From Chitinophagaceae bacterium (GTDB lineage Bacteria; Bacteroidota; Bacteroidia; Chitinophagales; Chitinophagaceae): DNA of 64,000 nucleotides. Shown here piece after piece: positions 55,454 to 64,000 of this stretch. The notes below the pieces were generated by a model. The model had not been told where the DNA came from and searched no databases. It saw only the letters and a program-made list of their open reading frames with translations. The first letter of the stretch is position 1. Every line of letters begins with the position of its first letter. The translations under genes were made by a program, and so were the position numbers. The stretch is taken from positions 27,635 to 91,634 of the forward strand of contig CANJQU010000001.1 of assembly GCA_947476485.1 (NCBI GenBank). The letters are read 5' to 3'.

Positions 55454-58400
55454 TTATTGGAGAGAGCTGACATAATACATATCAATTTCACCCTTCCCTT
55501 TGGCCGCTACTTTCCCCCTGTGCTCGAACGAGAATTTATCTTTAACTAAATCATAAGTTGTTCCGGAGATATTTACCTTGCCTACGCCACCGCTGCTTTC
55601 CATGCGGCTGGCAGTGTTCACCGTATCTCCCCATATATCGTAGGCGAATTTCTTTACGCCTACGATCCCCGCCACTACCGGGCCGGTATGCACTCCTATA
55701 CGTATCTCAAAGAACAGCTTGCCTGCTGCTTCTTTTTTAGCCTTGTGTTCTGCCATGTATTTTTGAATGGCCAACGCTGCGTTTACTACATCTTCCGGAT
55801 GGGTTTTATTAACGGTAGGTAACCCTCATGCTGCCATGTAGGAGTCTCCGATCGTTTTTATTTTTTCGACGCCGTACTTTTCCATGATATGGTCAAAAGC
55901 CGAGAAGCATTCATTGATCTCACCCACCAGTTCCGTCGGGGATAGTTTTTCAGAGAGTTGTGTGAAACCTTTGAAGTCGGTAAATAGTACGGTTACTTCC
56001 TCTATCATTTTTGCCTCGGCGCTGCCTTTGTTTTTTAGTTCTTCGGCTATTTCCGCTGGCAAGATGTTGAGCAGTAACTCTTCACTGCGCTGCTTTTCCT
56101 TTTCCACGGCTATGTTCTTTAACACAAGTTCTTCTGTTCTTTCATCAACTGTTTTTTCCAGTTTTTCTTTTTCACTACGCAGATTGCGCTCGCGCCATTT
56201 AATGAACACGCTCAATGACAAAAGAACGATGATGGCATAACATGTGTATGCCCACCATGTTCTGTGCCAGGGGGCTAATACTCTAAATGAGTACGTTACA
56301 GGCTCGCACCAGGTACCATTTGGTCCCTGTGCTCTTACTTTAAAAGTATACGACCCTTCATGGATGTTGCCAAAAGTAGCGCTCGTTTTTTTTAATACGG
56401 GGCTCCAGTCATTGTCATAACCTTCCAGAATGTATTGATAGTTTACAAGGTTGGGTTTACCCGTTTCAATAGCATTGAAATCTATTGTAATGCGGTTGAA
56501 CCTGTAGGGCAAAACTAAATGCTCAGGTACTGGCTGAAAACGGCTGATACCGTCAAATTCTACATCGCGAAACTTAGTCTTCATACTATCCCGCTCACTG
56601 TCAGTTAATATGCTACCTGTCGTGGCTACTTCTTCAGTAATATTTGGCGGGGTTGTCAAACTATCAATCACAGACAATTTTCGGGTTTTGACCTCTGACT
56701 TTTGACTTAAATCATACCAGCATATATTTTCCTCATTGAGCTTTATACTTTTTATAACCAGCTTTGGCATATCCTTATCATTATGACCTGCCAATGGATC
56801 AAACCTTACCAACGCTGTCTGTTCACTGCCGGTGCTTGCCCAAACTATGCCCTTGCTATCAAGTAACATGCAGTTTTGCCCGGTGTTTATGTCTTTAACC
56901 GGGTATCCGGTGTATGTGTTATAAATCTCTATATCTGTAAGCCGGGTAAGATCGGCAGAGGGGCGAAATAAAGTGATACCAAGATTTGTCCCGACTGCTA
57001 TTTTGCCATCGGGCATTTGCAATACCTGTGTTACAAAATCGTCTGGTAAGCCTTCGTTTTTGCCGAAAATTTTGAAAATTCTTCCAGATTGAGTATTCCC
57101 CCTCCTCGATACATCACCGCTTTTTTCCAGTTTTTCCAGTTCATCTTTGCTCATTACACTTAGTCCTCCTTCCGTGCCGAACCAGAGGTTTCCCGTTTTA
57201 TCTTCGGCTATACTCAATACCACATTGTTGGCAAGCCCCTGTGCTGTAGAAAAAGTGATAAACGATTTTCCATCATACCGGCTCACACCGCCGCCTTCTG
57301 TACCGAACCAGAGGTTTCCCGATTTATCAACGGCACTGCACCAGACACTCTTATGCGCAAGTCCCTGTGCTGTAGAAAAAGTAACAAAGGATGGTGAGCC
57401 TGCCCTGAGCGAAGCCGAAGGGTCATAACGGCTCACACCGCCACCCTGTGTACCGAACCAGAGATTGCCCGATTTATCCTCGACTATGTTCCAGACACTA
57501 TTGTCTGCAAGTCCCTGGGCGGTAGTAAAAGTTACAAAGGATTTTCCGTCGTAGCGGCTCACACCATCCTGTGTGCCGAACCAGAGTTTCCCGGTTTTAT
57601 CTTCCGCAATGCTCAGGACCATATTGTCGGCAAGCCCCTGGGCGGTAGTAAAAGTAACGAACGCCCTCCCGTCATAACGGCTTACACCGCCACCCGCAGT
57701 GCCAAACCAGAGATTTTCGGCCCGGTCATTGAGCATGCTCCAAACGATATTGTTAGCAAGGCCGTGGGCAGTAGAAAAAGTAACAAAGGCTCTCCCGTCG
57801 TAACGGCTCACACCGCCGCCAAAAGTGCTGAACCAGAGATTGCCGGTTTTGTCTTCGGCAATGCTCCAAACATTATTATTGGCAAGTCCCTGGGCGGTAG
57901 TAAACGTTGTGAAGCATTTTGAGCCAGCCTTGAGCGGAGCAGAAGGGTCATAGCGGCTCACACCACCGCCATTCGTACCAAACCAGACGCTTCCTGTTTT
58001 ATCTGCAACTATGCACCAAACATTATTATCGGCCAGCCCCTGGGCGGTAGAGAAGGATGTAAATGGTTTTGCGCCTTTACTGAGTGAGGCTGATGGGGCA
58101 TAGCGGCTCACACCTCCTCCCATTGTACCGAACCATAGGTTGCCTGCTCCATCTTCAGCTATACTTTTTACATTATTATTCACAAGTCCCTGGGCAGTAG
58201 TAAAAGTCGTGAACGGTTTTGAGCCGGCCCTGAGCCCAGCAGAAGGGTCATAACGGCTCACACCGCCGCCCTGTGTGCCGAACCAGAGGTTTCCTGTTTT
58301 ATCTTCGGCAATACTCAGAACGATATTATCGCCCAACCCTTGGGCCGTTGTGAATGTAGTGAATGCCTTAGAGCCAGCTATGAGCGGGGCCGATGGGTCG

Positions 58401-59179
58401 TAACGGCTCACTCCGCCGCCCTGTGTGCCAAACCATAGGTTTCCCGCTTTGTCTTCTACTATGCATCTTACAAAATTATTTGCAAGTCCCTGGGCCGTGG
58501 TAAAAGTAGTAAAGGCTCTCCCATCGTAACAGCTCACACCGCTGCCATAAGTGCCGAACCACAGGTTCCCCTTTTTGTCTTCGGCTATGCTCAAAATACT
58601 ATTACTGGCAAGCCCCTGTGTGGGAGAAAAGGTAACAAAGGATCTCCCGTCATAACGGCTCACGCCCCCGCCCTGTGTGCCGAACCAGAGATTTCCCATT
58701 CTATCTAATTTTGAACAACTAATTCCATCAAGTGCTAACCCGTGTTCAGTTGTGAAGTTGGTGAAATTGGATTTTCCGCCATTTCCCATGATGATGCTGT
58801 TGCCACTACTGTCTTTTATGGTTTCGCCCTTTGCGTTCCGCAAAACGGGAAGTGATTTACTTATCGGAGGCTGAAGGTCAATTTTAGTTAGTTCACCCTT
58901 TGCATTTGTAATAGAATAAGAACCGCCACTTCGCGAAGGGATGATCACACGCCTTGGTTTGGGCATAGTATCCAAAGTTTTGATTTTGGGCTGCAGGCTG
59001 TCGGGCAGGTTTGCCAGTATAATCACTTGAGGAGGGCAGAATGTATCCTGTTTCGGTGCGCTTCTTATAGCCTTATTTTTTCGTCCGCTGTCATCACAAG
59101 AAAAAAAGATGATCAGGAAAAGAAAAATGATTGTTAGTTTACGCATTGCCCTTCCATAAATTTTACAAGCTGATCGCAC
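55454..59179 (-). pseudogene. Two-component-propeller (Reg_prop x12) + Y_Y_Y + TM + class III adenylate/guanylate cyclase, interrupted by in-frame TGA
   Basis: Track ORFs 55826-59179 and 55454-55774 are in one frame; junction reads IGDSYMAA*GLPTVNKTHPEDVVNAALAIQKYMAEH... where GDSYMAAGGLP is expected. Confidence 0.85.
57130..58760 (-). repeat. Intragenic tandem repeats encoding Reg_prop units
   Basis: 12 LWFGTxGGGVSRYD-type units, five of them with PSAxLxAGS-type insert. Confidence 0.88.
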
Positions 59180-59351
59180 TGTGCATTAACAAGGTGTAAA
59201 TTTTGTCTTATAATGAGAATAGTTATAAGGCAGAAATCTATTAAGTGGCGTAATGAAGCTAATAGGGAGTTGATTTCCTGCAATAAAAAACACACTAATA
59301 CCCCATTATCATATCTTGTGTATATTTGTTTACCAATATCTTAGAAGAGAA

Positions 59352-60545
59352 ATGCAGTTAGCACAACGATTAAGTTCTATTAGTGAGCCACAGACTATTA
59401 AAATGGCCAAGCTGAGCCGCGAATTAAAAGCAAAGGGCGTAAACATCGTCGACCTCAGCCTGGGGGAGCCGGATTTCAAAACCCCTGAGCATATATGCAA
59501 TGCAGCAGTTAAGGCTATGAACGATGGTTTTACTAAGTATACACCCGTAGCAGGCTTTGCTGACCTTCTTGATGCCATAAGTACAAAACTGAAAAGAGAC
59601 AACAATCTTGATTATCCTGCAAACCAGATAATTGTGTCCACAGGCGCGAAGCAATCATTGCTGAATGCGATCATGTGCCTGGTTGATCCGGGTGATGAAG
59701 TATTGATACCCACACCTTTCTGGGTTACCTATGCGGCCCAGGTGCAGCTTGCCCACGGCATTGTGAAATATATACCCTGCGGCATTGAGAGCGATTTTAA
59801 GCTGACGCCGGAGCAACTGGAAGCGAGCATTACGCCAAAGACGAAGCTGTTCATCTATTCATCGCCATGCAATCCTACCGGTAGTGTTTATTCACGCGAA
59901 GAGCTGGCAGGTCTTGTTGAAGTATTTAAACGGCATCCGCAGGTGTGCATCATCAGTGATGAGATATATGAGTACATCAACTATACAGGCAGGCATGAAA
60001 GCATAGCTCAGTTCGATGAAATAAAAGATAGGGTAGTGATCGTCAACGGTATGTCTAAGGGGTTTGCTATGACCGGCTGGCGTCTCGGGTATATGGCCGG
60101 GCCGCGTGAACTGGTGCAGGCGTGCGATAAACTGCAGGGCCAGGTGACATCGGGTACTAATTCTATCACTCAAAAAGCGTCGGTGGCGGCTCTGTTGAGT
60201 GACCTTGCGCCTACTTACAAGATGGTCGAAGCCTTCAAGCAACGCAAAGACTATGTTATCCCTGCTCTTCAAAAAATGCCCGGGATCAAATGCAATAACC
60301 CTGAAGGGGCGTTTTACGCTTTTCCTGATATCAGTTCATTTTTTGGAATGAGTTATGGCGGCAACAAAATAAACAATGATGAAGACTTCAGCATGTTCCT
60401 GCTCAATGAGGCGCATGTTGCTACCGTGTGCGGCAGCGCTTTTGGTGCGCCAAACTGTATCCGTCTCTCTTTCGCCACCTCAATGACAAATCTTATGGAG
60501 GCAATGGAAAGAATTGGAACTGCTTTGCAAAAGCTAAGTGCATAG
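59352..60545 (+). CDS. Pyridoxal phosphate-dependent aminotransferase (class I, AspC-like)
   Basis: LSLGEPDFKTPEHI, SSPCNPTGSVYSREEL, SDEIYEYINY, GMSKGFAMTGWRLGYMAGP. Confidence 0.95.
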   Translation: MQLAQRLSSISEPQTIKMAKLSRELKAKGVNIVDLSLGEPDFKTPEHICNAAVKAMNDGFTKYTPVAGFADLLDAISTKLKRDNNLDYPANQIIVSTGAKQSLLNAIMCLVDPGDEVLIPTPFWVTYAAQVQLAHGIVKYIPCGIESDFKLTPEQLEASITPKTKLFIYSSPCNPTGSVYSREELAGLVEVFKRHPQVCIISDEIYEYINYTGRHESIAQFDEIKDRVVIVNGMSKGFAMTGWRLGYMAGPRELVQACDKLQGQVTSGTNSITQKASVAALLSDLAPTYKMVEAFKQRKDYVIPALQKMPGIKCNNPEGAFYAFPDISSFFGMSYGGNKINNDEDFSMFLLNEAHVATVCGSAFGAPNCIRLSFATSMTNLMEAMERIGTALQKLSA

Positions 60546-60563
60546 CCAGGAGCTCCGGTTATT

Positions 60564-61082
60564 TTAGTTGGTATTGGTGTTATCCGCCGATACTTTAGGC
60601 TTTTGTTTTTCTTCCTTGGGCTTTCCGGCATGAATTATAGACAAATGTGTACCCGCGGGCGCCGACGTGCGGGCTGGTCCCGGAGGAGGTAACGGCTGGG
60701 GCGGTAGTGGTGTTGGCATCGGGGCTTTAGCAGGTGGTGCCTCTGCCTGCATTTTGCTAGCCAGCGGAAGAATATGAGCATAGATCGTATCGAGTTCTTC
60801 CGGATGGTTTTTGTACCACTCCAGGCTTGTGTTGAATTCCGCTTCCGTGATCTTATAGTGGGCAAATATCCTGGAATAGAATACAGAGAGAGAATCGATA
60901 TTTTTAGATCCGGATCTGTGCAGGCTATCTTTTGTGCTAATGCTGTAAGCCTCTGCAATGTTAACATCCAGCATCAGTTGCTGCATCACCTCTTTTGGCA
61001 AATGATCCCCTGAATAGTTATTGTGCTGCCTGCACGAAAACACAAGGAGTAATAAAAGGGCGGACAATGGTATTCTGGACAT
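60564..61082 (-). CDS. DUF4296 domain-containing lipoprotein
   Basis: MSRIPLSALLLLLVFSC lipobox; LPKEVMQQLMLDVNIAEAYSI, Pro-rich C-terminus. Confidence 0.8.
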   Translation of the reverse strand: MSRIPLSALLLLLVFSCRQHNNYSGDHLPKEVMQQLMLDVNIAEAYSISTKDSLHRSGSKNIDSLSVFYSRIFAHYKITEAEFNTSLEWYKNHPEELDTIYAHILPLASKMQAEAPPAKAPMPTPLPPQPLPPPGPARTSAPAGTHLSIIHAGKPKEEKQKPKVSADNTNTN

Positions 61083-61134
61083 TGTTGATAATTGGGAATT
61101 GGGATGTTGAATTTTTAGTTTTTGAACTGCCGGG

Positions 61135-62067
61135 TCATCGCAGCGCATTATACTTTGGGGCGTTAGGCACATCAAGGGCATTTAGCAGTGTTATGTATTG
61201 CGATCGTTCGGTTTTTGGCGCCTGCCCCACCAGGCGCATGATCTCATCGCTCTTGGCGTTAAAAAAGAACTGCATGTAAATAGAGCTTGGATTTTCCCTG
61301 TTCACTTCATACAGCTTCCTTATGTTAGACAGTATGCGGGTGCGCGATTCGGCAGGTTTCGCATACATGCTGTCCAGCCCTTCGCGGTGCATGGTGTACC
61401 ACACCCTGCGGATATCAGAGAACCTTGTATTCAGCATCTGGTCCACGATCCAGAAACGGTTGCGCTGGCTTTCCACATTCTTCCAGCCGCTGATGCCTTT
61501 TCCATCTGGTGCATTGTTTACTACATTCTGCGCCCTTTTCAGATAGTTAGTGCCGCCACTGGGTGAAAAACTATCATAATCCAATGCAATAAGAATGTAG
61601 GAGTAATAGGCGAGCACGGCGGTCAGGTTGCCCGAAAGCGCATCTGAGCCCGAGGCCTGGTTGTCGTCAAAGTGCATCGGGTTGAACGGGGAAAATTTGA
61701 AAGCAACGTCTTTATCTATAAAGTCTATCAGTTTTGAGGTATAACTCGAATTATATACCGGCCTGGTCGCCTGTATGCTCATAGTGGCGCCATATGCTTC
61801 GGGGTCGCCGTTTACATTGGCAGAGGTGAGGTTGAGCAGTATGTTGCAATCTATTTTTTCAGCAGCGCCAAATTCATCAGTTGTCCATTTGTGCCCGTTC
61901 ATAAATTCTGTTATCGCCTTTTGCATGTTGGTGTACACCTGCGGGTCTACGCCCGAGCCGTTTATCTTATCATGCATCACCGTCACGCGGCAATTCAACT
62001 CCTGCGCGCCTGCATACGATGCGCATGCCACCAACATCACCATTAAACTAAACAATCTTCTCAGCAT
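61135..62067 (-). CDS. DUF4835 family protein
   Basis: ELNCRVTVMHDKINGSGVDPQVYTNMQKAITEFMNGHKWT; adjacent to coaBC as is common in Bacteroidota. Confidence 0.88.
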   Translation of the reverse strand: MLRRLFSLMVMLVACASYAGAQELNCRVTVMHDKINGSGVDPQVYTNMQKAITEFMNGHKWTTDEFGAAEKIDCNILLNLTSANVNGDPEAYGATMSIQATRPVYNSSYTSKLIDFIDKDVAFKFSPFNPMHFDDNQASGSDALSGNLTAVLAYYSYILIALDYDSFSPSGGTNYLKRAQNVVNNAPDGKGISGWKNVESQRNRFWIVDQMLNTRFSDIRRVWYTMHREGLDSMYAKPAESRTRILSNIRKLYEVNRENPSSIYMQFFFNAKSDEIMRLVGQAPKTERSQYITLLNALDVPNAPKYNALR

Positions 62068-63262
62068 GTCTCAATTCTAAAATATGGTCAACAATCGACG
62101 CCGCAGCATCTTTTTTGCTTTGCAACGGCAAAGCCATTTTCTTTCCATCCTTCGTCAATAACGTGATCTTATTGGTGTCATGCCCAAAGCCGGCTCCGCT
62201 GTCCTTAAGCGAATTCAGCACGATCATATCCGCGTTTTTCTTTTTCAGTTTCTCTTTAGCATGTGCCAGCTCATTATTCGTCTCCAGTGCAAAACCTACT
62301 AACGTTTGCCCCTCCTGCTTTATTTTGCCCAGACAGGCAAGTATATCATCTGTTTTGGAAAGAGCAATGGTCAGCTCACCTTCTTTCTTTTTTATTTTCT
62401 CAGTTGCCTGTGTAGCCGGTTTGTAATCTGCCACGGCAGCGGCCAATACTGCTACCTGCGTTTCGCTATACACAGCCATACACGCTTCATACATTTCATG
62501 CGCGCTCTCCACAGCAACTGTCTTTACCTGTGCGTGAAAGGTACGTTCATGCGATGGACCCAGCACCAGTGTCACCTGCGCGCCGCGGTCTGCGAGGGCC
62601 TCGGCAACGGCAATACCCATTTTTCCGCTGGAAAAATTCCCAATGAACCGGACAGGGTCCAAACGCTCATAAGTAGGCCCGGCAGTTACCAGCGCCTTTA
62701 CTCCTTTTAGTGGCTTGTTCTCCTCTGAAAAGAAAGCGGAAAGGAAAGCGACCATATCCTCAGGTTCCGCCATGCGGCCTTCGCCGATCAGCCCGCTGGC
62801 CAGTTCGCCATGGGCTACCGGTATTATCTGGTTGCCAATACTCCTTACCTTACTGATGTTTGCCCGTGTAGATGGATGCAGCCACATGTCCTCGTCCATA
62901 GCCGGGGCTATGAATACCGGGCAGCGGGCAGACAGGTACACCGCACATACAAGGTTGTCGCATAATCCGTTAGCCAGTTTTCCAAGGGTATTTGCACTGC
63001 AGGGCGCTATGATCATGGCATCTGCCCAAAGACCCAGTTCCACATGGTTATTCCATGTAGCGCCATCATTCACATTAGCCAGTACCGGGTGTTTCGACAC
63101 AGTAGCCAGCGATAGCGCACTTACAAATTGAGTAGCGGCATCAGTAACTAACACCTTGACCTCTGCACCTGCTTTTAAAAGCAGGCGCACAAAATGAGGC
63201 GTTTTATAGGCGGCAATGCTGCCGGTAACCGCTAAAACAATTTTTTTGCCTTGTAAGGACAT
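62048..63262 (-). CDS. coaBC: Bifunctional phosphopantothenoylcysteine decarboxylase/phosphopantothenate-cysteine ligase
   Basis: KIVLAVTGSIAAYKTPHFVRLLLKAGAEVKVLVTDAA, ALVTAGPTYERLDPVRFIGNFSSGKMGIAVAEALADRGAQVTLV. Confidence 0.96.
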   Translation of the reverse strand: MSLQGKKIVLAVTGSIAAYKTPHFVRLLLKAGAEVKVLVTDAATQFVSALSLATVSKHPVLANVNDGATWNNHVELGLWADAMIIAPCSANTLGKLANGLCDNLVCAVYLSARCPVFIAPAMDEDMWLHPSTRANISKVRSIGNQIIPVAHGELASGLIGEGRMAEPEDMVAFLSAFFSEENKPLKGVKALVTAGPTYERLDPVRFIGNFSSGKMGIAVAEALADRGAQVTLVLGPSHERTFHAQVKTVAVESAHEMYEACMAVYSETQVAVLAAAVADYKPATQATEKIKKKEGELTIALSKTDDILACLGKIKQEGQTLVGFALETNNELAHAKEKLKKKNADMIVLNSLKDSGAGFGHDTNKITLLTKDGKKMALPLQSKKDAAASIVDHILELRHAEKIV

Positions 63263-63532
63263 AGGCTTCAAAGTTACGTTTTTTAGTTATAGGTTAATTG
63301 GAGAAAAGGTTAAAAGGTTGGTAAGTTGAGCGGTTGTGGCCGACCGGTTCATAATTTGACTTTCGGGCTTTTTACTTCAAATTGAACTCGGCCGAAAGCA
63401 CATTATCCACAAAACCACTGATTTCCTTAATAACTAAATCTCAAATCCCAACCCAAAGGTTTTGGAGAAATCAAAGTTTGCTCTATCTTTAGCATTCGTA
63501 ACTAATAAATACCATAGCTTAAACGCCATTTT

Positions 63533-64000
63533 ATGATGAAAGGAAAGATACCTGTTTTGTTTTTTGCTTTATTAATGATCTGTTTTGCACACCGCAGTTT
63601 TGCACAGAGAGCTAAGAGCGAAATAGCACTGGGCTATGGGTATTACAGCATTTACAGCTATGTACAGGGCAAGCCTTACAGTGCATCGTCAGGCTCCAGC
63701 GTTATCTCTTACAAGTACTATATCAATAAGAATGTGACGATAGGTATGGGCATTGGCTATGAAAATATCCGTACATGGGGCAGTTTCGTATCCTTTGTTC
63801 CTGAAATGACCTTTTGTTACCTCGATACCCGCAACGACCTGATCAGGGTTCGCTTATACGGTGGCTTGGGCTATGGTGTGAGTGTTTTTAATGATTTTAA
63901 CCGCCAGCCCGGCATGGCCGACAGGTCAGGTCTTTGGGCCACAGGCTTCCAGGCTACACCCTTTGGTATGCGCATAGGCCGCCAGGTTGCAGGCTTTATC
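63533..64000 (+). CDS. Outer-membrane beta-barrel-like protein, truncated by right edge
   Basis: MMKGKIPVLFFALLMICFAHRSFAQ signal peptide; KYYINKNVTIGMGIGYENI...LIRVRLYGGLGYGVSVFNDF. Confidence 0.72.
   Translation, partial: MMKGKIPVLFFALLMICFAHRSFAQRAKSEIALGYGYYSIYSYVQGKPYSASSGSSVISYKYYINKNVTIGMGIGYENIRTWGSFVSFVPEMTFCYLDTRNDLIRVRLYGGLGYGVSVFNDFNRQPGMADRSGLWATGFQATPFGMRIGRQVAGFI

Noticed and set aside
55820-55834. Selenocysteine or genetic-code reassignment of TGA
   Set aside because: The position is a conserved Gly, not Cys; other genes in the window terminate in TGA; no SECIS-like evidence was assessed. A point mutation or sequence error is simpler.

Overview
64 kb window from a Bacteroidota genome, probably Chitinophagales-like. 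The lineage is inferred from gene content, T9SS C-terminal sorting domains and families such as DUF4296, DUF4835 and DUF1343, not from a marker search. Most of the window is ordinary chromosome: purB, mnmA, ispD, ubiE/menG, ysxC, msrA, hppA, sucA, an aminotransferase, coaBC, a tryptophan 2,3-dioxygenase and transporters. The parts most worth attention are: (1) a partial flexirubin / aryl-polyene-type pigment locus (about 7.8-19.0 kb) with LolA, polysaccharide deacetylase, LpxL-like acyltransferase, ACP, ketosynthase, HAL/TAL-family lyase, FabG-like SDR, methyltransferase and a WxWxIP flavin-dependent halogenase-like oxidoreductase; (2) inside that locus, a RAYT / Y1-type transposase next to a 49-bp-period array of REP-like palindromes (CGATGCCTTCGGCATCG plus a conserved CTATAGA block), flanked by long direct repeats, with a two-unit satellite array 3.9 kb away; (3) two HEPN/MNT modules, one apparently fused into the start of a decayed lipoprotein gene; (4) a CdiA-CT-like nuclease gene bracketed by the real ysxC 3' end and a decayed second copy of it; (5) a 12-repeat two-component-propeller / class III cyclase gene interrupted by an in-frame TGA in the catalytic domain, with five propeller units carrying a PSAxLxAGS insert that looks like a dispersed DNA repeat captured in coding sequence; (6) a degenerate tRNA-Leu(CAG)-like sequence; (7) a decayed DUF4160/DUF2442 pair; (8) several families of dispersed perfect palindromes. 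No rRNA, CRISPR array or intact tRNA was recognised. All family names come from reading the motifs; no database search was run.
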